11,663 bases of DNA. Origin: an uncultured Bacteroidia bacterium. GTDB taxonomy: Bacteria; Bacteroidota; Bacteroidia; Bacteroidales; UBA932. The notes beneath the pieces were generated by a model, which worked only from the letters and a program-made list of their open reading frames with translations, did not search any database and was not told the DNA's origin. The stretch is from positions 1 to 11,663 of the forward strand of contig CADBPH010000226.1 in the NCBI GenBank assembly GCA_902796455.1. Reading direction: 5' to 3'. The position numbers were made by a program, and so were the translations under genes. This document shows positions 6,811-11,663 of this stretch, in pieces. Position 1 is the stretch's first letter; every line of letters begins with the position of its first letter.

Positions 6811-7236
6811 TTATTCTTTTATGTGGAACGCATATTCCCCGGAAATCCGGTCACGGAAAAGATAGAGGACACCGTAATACAACAGCGTTCCGCCCAGGGC
6901 AATCCCTCCGGCGGCAAGTTCCCCCATCCCCGCGATAGACAAAGATACTGCTAAAATCAATAATATGAAAAGCGGAATCACATAAGAAATGAAGACGGCT
7001 TTCAGGCCCAGGGTCTGGGCCAGCACCACGTCGACGACATCCCCGACAGCATGGCCCCTGGCCTCGCCTGTCGGGACTTCGATCTGCTTGCGGACCGCAT
7101 CGGCCGCACCGCAGAGCCCGGCGGCGTGGCAAGAGGAACAGGCCGAAGCAGAAATAATCTCAACGGTCGTCACCGTCGGAGTCATCGACACGATTTTTCC
7201 GGTATGCGCAATCTCAGAAGAAGCCATGTCATTCAT
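6811..7236 (-). CDS. rseC: RseC/MucC-family protein (Rnf-associated, SoxR-reducing system type)
   Basis: This protein of about 141 residues has the RseC layout: a small N-terminal beta-rich domain with a cysteine cluster (Cys33, 36, 42 in ACSSCHAAGLC), then two membrane helices at about 79-101 and 106-128. In Enterobacteria RseC works with the Rsx (Rnf) complex to keep SoxR reduced and was first described as a sigma-E modulator. In Bacteroidota it is the usual first gene of the rnf cluster, as here. I chose the ATG at 7234-7236; the ATG at 7225-7227 (MASSEIAHTGK) is equally plausible. The longer start overlaps the stop of the DUF3108 gene by 8 bases and the shorter follows it by one base, so translational coupling is likely either way. 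Its exact biochemical role in this phylum is not established. Confidence 0.92.
   Translation of the reverse strand: MNDMASSEIAHTGKIVSMTPTVTTVEIISASACSSCHAAGLCGAADAVRKQIEVPTGEARGHAVGDVVDVVLAQTLGLKAVFISYVIPLFILLILAVSLSIAGMGELAAGGIALGGTLLYYGVLYLFRDRISGEYAFHIKE
6940..6970 (-). promoter_or_regulatory. Candidate internal promoter for rnfBCDGEA, inside rseC
   Basis: TATCTTTG at 6940-6947 on the minus strand is a full match to the Bacteroidota -7 box TAnnTTTG. TTTC at 6967-6970 is a three-of-four match to the -33 box TTTG, with a 19-base spacer. The stretch is clearly richer in A/T than its surroundings. It would start transcription about 140 bases before rnfB. It also encodes a hydrophobic helix of RseC, which by itself favours T-rich codons, and such boxes are expected by chance about twice per strand in a window this size, so the call is tentative. 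Confidence 0.35.
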
Positions 7237-8083
7237 TGACAAGAGATTGCATCGGATACTTCAACCCTTCCCGACTCTCCAGGTAGCCCGAGACGACACC
7301 GAACTTGATCGGCATCTCGAACAGGACAGGAATCCGGTTCCCGTCATCCGTCAGCCACATGTGCATGTCCGTCCCATCATTGAACTGCTCGTTCTCAACC
7401 AGTTGAACGGCGAATTTCAGGGTACGGACCTTTCCGATATTCTTCACATTGCGGACTTCGCGCCCCTTGTAGACCAGATAGATATTGTCCACGTCATCGT
7501 CCAGGGCGAAAGAAAGGTTGTATTTATGGCCCACCTGCAAGCGTCCCACGTCCACATTCCGGGCGAGGAACAGCAGGGACAGGAAATCGAAAGTGCAGTC
7601 ATTCAGCGGAAGATTGAGGCTCCGCTGCCCCTTGGTCTTGCTGTCCAGGGAAGCCGCGATGTGCATGTCGCCCCCATGGCGGATGTAACGGTATTCGTCC
7701 CTGGCATAATAACCGCCCTCTTTGGTGTCGCGGGTAAAGCGCAGCGGGACAAGCCCGTCCATGGTCAGCCACGTACGGAAATCCTCCCGCACCTTGAAGA
7801 ACGGATCATAAAACTTGGCCGTGCGGCCATAAATCCGGCAACGGAACACGTCCTTCCCGGACATGCGCGTAGAATCGACAGTCACATAGCCTTTTGCGAC
7901 ATCCGAATTGATGACGCCCCATTTGTAGTGGACGACATATGTCAGGGATTCTCCGGTACCGAACGGGACATCCGCCTTGGACGCGCTACGCAGCGGCAGG
8001 CATGTGACCGGCGCGGCCGACTCACTGGCGGGAATCCTTCCCCCTGCCAGCAACAGCAAAAGTATGAGAGCTAGTCTTTTCAT
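7229..8083 (-). CDS. Secreted DUF3108-family protein
   Basis: This 284-residue protein starts with a Sec signal peptide (MKRLALILLLLLAGG, likely cut near residues 18-24). There is no lipobox cysteine, so it should be periplasmic rather than a lipoprotein. The rest is beta-rich. Family-like segments are GTGESLTYVVHYKWGVINS (42-60), DPFFKVREDFRTWLTMDGL (93-111) and the C-terminal MWLTDDGNRIPVLFEMPIK (242-260), which is typical of DUF3108. The function is unknown; DUF3108 proteins are generally thought of as envelope proteins. The start codon shares one base with the dnaB stop (TAATG), and the gene ends at the rseC start, so it is tied into the same transcript. Adjacency to rseC may hint at an envelope-stress link, but this is inference. 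Confidence 0.85.
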   Translation of the reverse strand: MKRLALILLLLLAGGRIPASESAAPVTCLPLRSASKADVPFGTGESLTYVVHYKWGVINSDVAKGYVTVDSTRMSGKDVFRCRIYGRTAKFYDPFFKVREDFRTWLTMDGLVPLRFTRDTKEGGYYARDEYRYIRHGGDMHIAASLDSKTKGQRSLNLPLNDCTFDFLSLLFLARNVDVGRLQVGHKYNLSFALDDDVDNIYLVYKGREVRNVKNIGKVRTLKFAVQLVENEQFNDGTDMHMWLTDDGNRIPVLFEMPIKFGVVSGYLESREGLKYPMQSLVNE

Positions 8084-9603
8084 TACTGGAAACTACCGGA
8101 AGGGAAACCGCCGTCCATATAGCCGGCATCCGGGAAAGGAGAATAATCGTCATTCATGGCGGACCCGCGGTAACTGCCGCCGGCGGGAACATCCATGTTT
8201 CCGATCAGGGTGTCGTCTTCCTCGACAAAACGGACAATGTCGCTCTTGAAACGCATCCGGATCTCCGCCGTGGAGCCATTCCGGTGCTTTGCGATGATGA
8301 TTTCCGTCTTTTCACGGTCCTCCAGGTTCTCGGAAAGACCGATATAATCGGGACGGTGCACGAAAATGACCATGTCCGCATCCTGCTCGATGGAACCGGA
8401 TTCACGCAAGTCGTTCAGCTGGGGCTTGCCGTTGCTGCTCTGCCGCTGGACGGACTGCCGGGACAACTGGGACAGCGCGATGATCGGAATATCCATCTCC
8501 TTGGCCGTCGCCTTGAGGGTACGGGAAATCGCCGCGACCTCCTGCTCCCGCATGCCGCGAAGCTCCGAAGGACCCTGCATCAGCTGAAGGTAATCGACGA
8601 TGACCAGCCGGACCCCCTTGCTCTTGACCAGCCGCTTGACTTTGGAGCGGAATTCCATGATCGGAAGACTCGGCGTATCATCCACATATATCGGAGCTTT
8701 GGAGAGCCGTGACAAGCGTTCTTCCAAGATATTCCACTCGTTGTCGGCCAGTTTCGTCCCGCCCTTGATCTTGTCCGCACTGAACTCGGACTCGGAAGTC
8801 ATCAGACGCTTGGCCAGCTGGATGGCCGGCATTTCCAAGGAGAAAATGGCGACGGGCATCTGGTGGTCCACCGCCGCGTTGCGCGCGATGTTGAGCGCGA
8901 ATGCCGTTTTACCGACAGAAGGGCGCGCCGCCAGGATAATCAGGTCGGACCGCTGCCACCCCATCGTGATATTGTCAATGGAAGGATAACCGGAAGGAAC
9001 TCCGCTGTAGCCGGTCTGGGTCTGCTGGCGCTCGATGTCATCCATGGCCGACCGGATCACGGACCCGATTTCCTGCACATCCTTCTTGACATTGTTCTGG
9101 ATGGCGGCGAAAACCTTTGTCTGGGAGACGTCGATCAGGTCATCCACACCGACGGAATCGTCATACGATTGCTTCAGGATTTCATGGGCGGCCGAAATCA
9201 GTTCCCGGCGGATGCATTCCTGCTTCAGGATCTTGATGTAATACTCGACCTGGGCGGCCGCACCGATTTTCTGCGAAAGGCTGGCCAGGGTCACCGGCCC
9301 GCCGACCGCTTCGAGATTGCCCTGGGCAGTCAATTTCTGGGAAACAGAAAGAAGGTCCAGCGCCACATGCTCATTGACCAGCGCAATCATGGCCTCGAAG
9401 ATCATGCGGTGCTTCGGATCATAGAAACACGACGGTGTCAGCTCATCCATCACCTCGTCCACACAGGCGGGCTCGATCAGCAGTGCACCCAGGACAGCCT
9501 CCTCGAAATCAAGAGCCTGAGGTGGTTTGTTCCCCATCTCAAGCCCCAATGTGTCAAGATTGACTGCCTGCTCTTTCTTTCTGGTTCTTTTCTGCTCAGG
9601 CAT
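8083..9603 (-). CDS. dnaB: Replicative DNA helicase DnaB
   Basis: This 506-residue protein has the full DnaB layout. The N-terminal primase-interacting domain (about 27-130) starts with PPQALDFEEAVLGALLIEP. A linker helix region follows, then the RecA-like ATPase with Walker A ARPSVGKTA (226-234), catalytic region SLEMP (255-259), Walker B IVDYLQLM (335-342), sensor loop SQLSRQSVQRQ (378-388), DLRESGSIEQDAD (398-410) and the arginine-finger segment AKHRNG (438-443). The hexamer unwinds DNA at the replication fork. The C-terminal 35 residues are a Gly/Ser/Tyr/Asp-rich disordered tail. No intein interrupts the ATPase. It lies 14 bases after the zinc-ribbon gene, with no Shine-Dalgarno site, and overlaps the DUF3108 gene by one base. 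Confidence 0.98.
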   Translation of the reverse strand: MPEQKRTRKKEQAVNLDTLGLEMGNKPPQALDFEEAVLGALLIEPACVDEVMDELTPSCFYDPKHRMIFEAMIALVNEHVALDLLSVSQKLTAQGNLEAVGGPVTLASLSQKIGAAAQVEYYIKILKQECIRRELISAAHEILKQSYDDSVGVDDLIDVSQTKVFAAIQNNVKKDVQEIGSVIRSAMDDIERQQTQTGYSGVPSGYPSIDNITMGWQRSDLIILAARPSVGKTAFALNIARNAAVDHQMPVAIFSLEMPAIQLAKRLMTSESEFSADKIKGGTKLADNEWNILEERLSRLSKAPIYVDDTPSLPIMEFRSKVKRLVKSKGVRLVIVDYLQLMQGPSELRGMREQEVAAISRTLKATAKEMDIPIIALSQLSRQSVQRQSSNGKPQLNDLRESGSIEQDADMVIFVHRPDYIGLSENLEDREKTEIIIAKHRNGSTAEIRMRFKSDIVRFVEEDDTLIGNMDVPAGGSYRGSAMNDDYSPFPDAGYMDGGFPSGSFQ

Positions 9604-9617
9604 AATCCGTTACGGAA

Positions 9618-10427
9618 CTATTCGAAATCCGGATTCACAATAATCCTGCCGCAATGCTCACAGATAATCAGCTTCTTGTTGGAAGCGATATCCACCAGGC
9701 GCTGCGGGATAATGGTATTGAAACATCCGCCGCACGCATCGCCGCCATAGACGGTGACAACAGCCAGATGATTGTGCACGCTGCCGCGGATGCGCTCATA
9801 CGCACTCATCGTACGGGCATCGATGCGGGCTGCGCAGGCCTCACGCTCCGCGCGGAGTTTCTCTTCCTCCTTGGCCGTCGCATCCACGATACCGGCAAGC
9901 TCTTCCTTCTTGGCCTTGAGGTCCTCGCCGCGGATCGCCATGTTTTCCTTGATCTCCTCGAGGTTGGCCTTGTGCTCGGCAATCTGGACCTTCGAGTCAC
10001 CGATCACCTTCTCCGCAATCTGGCGGAGCAGTTCCTGGTTCTCAATTTCCTTGTTGATCGAGTCGAACTCCCGGCTGTTGGCAATGTTCTCCAGCTGTTT
10101 CTGGTAAGCGGCAATCTGGGTGTCGCACTCGATGATATTCTGCTTGTTGTCGGCGATGGAACGGTTGAAACCATCGATCATGGCCGTCACCTGGGCCGCC
10201 TTCGACTTCATGAGGGCAATCTCATCCTCGAGCGCCTGCACCTCGGAAGGGAGTTCACCGCGGAGTTGGATGATCTTGTCAATGGCCGTATCCGCCTGCT
10301 GGAGCGCATACAGGGTCTTGAGCTTTTCTTCTACGCTCAGGTCTGAATCCGCGAAGTTCTTCTGGATGGATACGAAGGTCTCCCGCTGGTCGATCGGGGT
10401 TTCGACTTTCTTGATTTTCTTTGCCAT
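9618..10427 (-). CDS. Coiled-coil zinc-ribbon protein (DUF164 / zf-RING_7-like)
   Basis: This 269-residue protein consists mostly of a long antiparallel coiled coil (about residues 35-215, rich in Glu, Lys, Ala and Leu heptads). It ends in a four-cysteine zinc ribbon with Cys232, 235, 256 and 259 (ACGGCFNTIIPQ and IICEHCGRIIVNPDFE). This is the layout of the bacterial C4-type zinc-ribbon family that includes chlamydial CT398/CdsZ and is often found beside Nif3-like genes. Its molecular role is not settled; nucleic-acid or protein binding has been suggested for relatives. It starts 2 bases after the nif3-like stop. The region just upstream of its ATG is A/T-rich with no Shine-Dalgarno site, and a candidate promoter lies about 55-85 bases upstream. 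Confidence 0.9.
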   Translation of the reverse strand: MAKKIKKVETPIDQRETFVSIQKNFADSDLSVEEKLKTLYALQQADTAIDKIIQLRGELPSEVQALEDEIALMKSKAAQVTAMIDGFNRSIADNKQNIIECDTQIAAYQKQLENIANSREFDSINKEIENQELLRQIAEKVIGDSKVQIAEHKANLEEIKENMAIRGEDLKAKKEELAGIVDATAKEEEKLRAEREACAARIDARTMSAYERIRGSVHNHLAVVTVYGGDACGGCFNTIIPQRLVDIASNKKLIICEHCGRIIVNPDFE

Positions 10428-10429
10428 AC

Positions 10430-11215
10430 TTAATAATAAAATATCGGGTTGCTGCTATGTAAATTGTCACTGATGCGAACTGCAAAGTTAGGAAATTTTT
10501 TCCTTAACAATGAAAATAATATGTCAACTATGTCCACTTCGCTCTCGAAATGGCCGATGTCCATGACCATGAAGCCGTCAGGGGTAAAGAAATTGTGATA
10601 CGATATATCCGCGCTGACATACAGCTGGGCGCCCGCCGCACGGGCCGCACCGATCAGCGATCCGCCGCTGCCACCGCACAAGGCGACCGTCTCCACGGCA
10701 GTGGAAACCGGCCGGGAAGTGCGCAAGGCCTGCAAGGAAAACCGTTCCTTGACAAAACGGATGACCTCCTGCGCGGACATCGGCTGCGGCAACTGGCCGA
10801 CCACCCCGAGCCCGACGCCGTCCTGCCCGTCCAGAACCCGGACACCAGTCAGGGACAGACGGGAAGCCATGGCCCAGCTGACACCCTCCCGGACCTTGTC
10901 CGCATTGGTATGCGCGGCATAAATGCTGACACCGGCGCGCACCGCTTTCATCACGGCCAGGCCGACGGGATCATCCGGGGAAATTTTCTTCAATCCCCTG
11001 AATATCAGCGGATGATGCGTTACGATCATGTCCATTCCCTTCCCGACAGCCTCGTCCACCAGCTCGGGCGTGCAGTCCAGCGCCAGCAACACCCCGTGGA
11101 CGGGGTCCCCGGGCGAACCGACCGCAAGTCCGCTGTTGTCCCAATCCTCCTGGACAGCCAAGGGGGCAAAGGCCTCAATCGTCTTTGCAATATCCTGTAC
11201 TGTAACCTGTTCCAT
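10430..11215 (-). CDS. Nif3/YbgI-like dinuclear metal-centre protein
   Basis: This 261-residue protein belongs to the Nif3/DUF34 family, whose members form hexameric rings with a two-metal site. Expected metal ligands are visible: His67 and His68 in VTHHPLIF, Asp106 in AHTNAD, His222 and Glu226 in GHFESE. The glycine motif CGGSGGS (180-186) and SADISYH (201-207) are also present. The length is close to E. coli YbgI, so the inserted PII-like domain of longer relatives is absent. The physiological role is unresolved; some relatives are annotated as GTP cyclohydrolase-like, and a metal-dependent hydrolase role is possible. It starts one base after merR and is followed 2 bases later by the coiled-coil zinc-ribbon gene, a frequent pairing. 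The final 25 codons are unusually A/T-rich and hold a candidate promoter. Confidence 0.95.
   Translation of the reverse strand: MEQVTVQDIAKTIEAFAPLAVQEDWDNSGLAVGSPGDPVHGVLLALDCTPELVDEAVGKGMDMIVTHHPLIFRGLKKISPDDPVGLAVMKAVRAGVSIYAAHTNADKVREGVSWAMASRLSLTGVRVLDGQDGVGLGVVGQLPQPMSAQEVIRFVKERFSLQALRTSRPVSTAVETVALCGGSGGSLIGAARAAGAQLYVSADISYHNFFTPDGFMVMDIGHFESEVDIVDILFSLLRKKFPNFAVRISDNLHSSNPIFYY
10483..10511 (-). promoter_or_regulatory. Candidate promoter for the zinc-ribbon/dnaB segment, inside the nif3-like gene
   Basis: TAACTTTG at 10483-10490 on the minus strand matches the Bacteroidota -7 box TAnnTTTG and is followed by CA, as is common in this phylum. Upstream, ATTG at 10508-10511 gives a 17-base spacer, or TTTC slightly further up gives 21. 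The box lies in a strongly A/T-rich patch in an otherwise GC-rich gene. Transcription would begin about 45-50 bases before the zinc-ribbon ATG at 10427, a normal leader length. It is a pattern-based call without experimental support. Confidence 0.5.
10490..10504. repeat. Short inverted repeat in the promoter spacer
   Basis: AGGAAA (10490-10495) and TTTCCT (10499-10504) are perfect inverted arms around a three-base centre. The repeat lies between the candidate -7 and -33 boxes, where an operator could act. It is too short and A/T-rich to be a convincing terminator and may be chance. Confidence 0.35.
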
Positions 11216-11216
11216 T

Positions 11217-11546
11217 TTAACGCGCTTTCATCATGTCGGAACGGATCTCACCGAGCTGGGCCCGGATCGCCTTGAGGGAATCCAGGACCTTGACCCGGGC
11301 CTCCACTTTCTGCCGGTCCGCCGCGATTTTCCGGGCAGCCCCTTCCAGGGTCATCCCATTCTCCTTGATAAGGAGGTGGAGCTGCTTGAGGAATTCGATG
11401 TCCCCGGCCGTATACATCCGGTTCCCCTTGGCATTGCGGCCAGGCTTAAGATACTTGCTGAACGAATTGGACCAGAAACGGACAAGCGATGTACTCTCGC
11501 CCAGGATTTCAGCCACTTCTCCGATGGTGTAATACAGTTTCTCCAT
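11217..11546 (-). CDS. MerR-type transcriptional regulator
   Basis: This protein of about 109 residues has a MerR winged helix-turn-helix at the N-terminus: YYTIGEVAEILGESTSLVRFW (5-25), then the wing with NRMYTAGDIEFLKQLHLLI (42-60). A helical segment follows (about 75-105) that would form the dimer coiled coil. No effector domain or metal-binding cysteine is present, so it is one of the short MerR proteins common in Bacteroidota, with unknown ligand and targets. I chose the ATG at 11544-11546; a TTG start at 11558 is possible but adds only four residues and overlaps the upstream stop. It follows the M23-like gene by 4 bases and precedes the nif3-like gene by one, so it is internal to the transcript rather than divergently placed as many MerR genes are. 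Confidence 0.92.
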   Translation of the reverse strand: MEKLYYTIGEVAEILGESTSLVRFWSNSFSKYLKPGRNAKGNRMYTAGDIEFLKQLHLLIKENGMTLEGAARKIAADRQKVEARVKVLDSLKAIRAQLGEIRSDMMKAR

Positions 11547-11550
11547 ATAT

Positions 11551-11663
11551 CTAATCAAGTGATTGTCCAGTACTTATAGACATGTATATCATATCGGCAT
11601 ACGCCTGCGGCGACAACGATGCGAACAAATAGGCCGTCGGATCGGCAGGCTGCCCGTCATGCA
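11551..11663 (-). CDS. C-terminal end of a probable M23-family metallopeptidase (partial)
   Basis: A minus-strand frame is open from the right edge to a TAG at 11551-11553, giving the last 36 residues of a protein. The visible sequence includes DPTAYLFASLSPQAYADMI and ends TGQSLD. This tail pattern (DPxxYLF, then an LSPxxYxxM helix) resembles the C-terminus of the Bacteroidales M23 peptidoglycan endopeptidases that often precede merR-type genes in this phylum. The catalytic domain lies outside the window, so the family call depends on recalled tail similarity and gene order. The frame ends 4 bases before the merR start, fitting an operon. If confirmed, the product would be an envelope cell-wall hydrolase. 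Confidence 0.6.
   Translation of the reverse strand, partial: HDGQPADPTAYLFASLSPQAYADMIYMSISTGQSLD

Noticed and set aside
8057..8064. TACTTTTG on the minus strand, a match to the Bacteroidota -7 box
   Set aside because: It lies just downstream of the DUF3108 start in the leucine-rich signal peptide, has no -33 box at a sensible distance, and would miss the gene it sits in.
6989..8074. A plus-strand open frame of 361 codons opposite rseC and the DUF3108 gene
   Set aside because: It is the shadow of the minus-strand genes and shows no family motif. The same applies to plus-strand frames at 129-947, 1501-2232, 2638-3504, 3248-4195, 8863-9750, 9654-10346 and 10550-11275.
8083..9603. Possible intein in DnaB
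   Set aside because: DnaB is a known intein host, but the Walker A, Walker B and later motifs are contiguous and the total length is normal.
11547..11558. TTG start for the MerR protein, and a similar TTG start at 7242 for RseC
   Set aside because: In-frame ATG codons lie a few residues downstream and fit the family N-termini better, without running further into the preceding gene.
11553..11564. Palindrome AATCA-AG-TGATT upstream of merR as a possible operator
   Set aside because: The arms are only 5 bases and the site overlaps the stop codon of the preceding gene. No promoter box is seen beside it, so chance is the simpler explanation.
1..11663. Mobile elements, CRISPR, tRNA or rRNA genes
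   Set aside because: No transposase, integrase, direct repeat array or tRNA-like fold was seen by eye, and the tightly packed genes leave no room for them.

Overview
The window is a chromosomal segment of a Bacteroidota bacterium, most likely order Bacteroidales. The reasons are the gene order rseC-rnfBCDGEA, the Nif3 / coiled-coil zinc-ribbon pair, an M23-peptidase C-terminus of the Bacteroidales type, and two TAnnTTTG promoter-like boxes. The DNA is GC-rich by eye, which would suit a Rikenellaceae (Alistipes-like) or uncultured high-GC Bacteroidales genome, but I cannot fix the family. No mobile element, tRNA, rRNA, CRISPR array or insertion sequence was seen.

Every gene lies on the minus strand, so transcription runs from high to low coordinates. 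The largest gap between genes is 24 bases, so there is no gene-free stretch worth describing. In order of transcription: the last 36 codons of a probable M23 metallopeptidase (right edge), a MerR-type regulator, a Nif3/YbgI-like metal protein, a coiled-coil zinc-ribbon protein, the replicative helicase DnaB, a secreted DUF3108 protein, RseC, the six subunits of an Rnf ion-translocating ferredoxin:NAD+ oxidoreductase (RnfB, C, D, G, E, A), a small protein with two zinc ribbons and a divergent FHA domain, and a Ser/Thr protein kinase that runs off the left edge.

The core is the energy-conserving Rnf complex. RnfB takes electrons from ferredoxin. RnfC carries the NADH/FMN site and two [4Fe-4S] clusters. 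RnfD and RnfG carry covalent FMN on threonine. RnfA and RnfE are the paired membrane subunits, each with two cysteines placed to hold the intramembrane iron-sulfur centre. The complex couples ferredoxin oxidation to Na+ or H+ export. RseC is the usual Rnf-linked partner in this phylum.

Most of the window is conserved housekeeping content and I do not see a clearly new system. Four things merit a second look: the kinase plus zinc-ribbon/FHA pair attached to the 3' end of the Rnf operon; strong Shine-Dalgarno sequences before rnfC, G, E and A in a phylum that rarely uses them; and two candidate internal promoters, one inside the 3' end of the nif3-like gene and one inside rseC.
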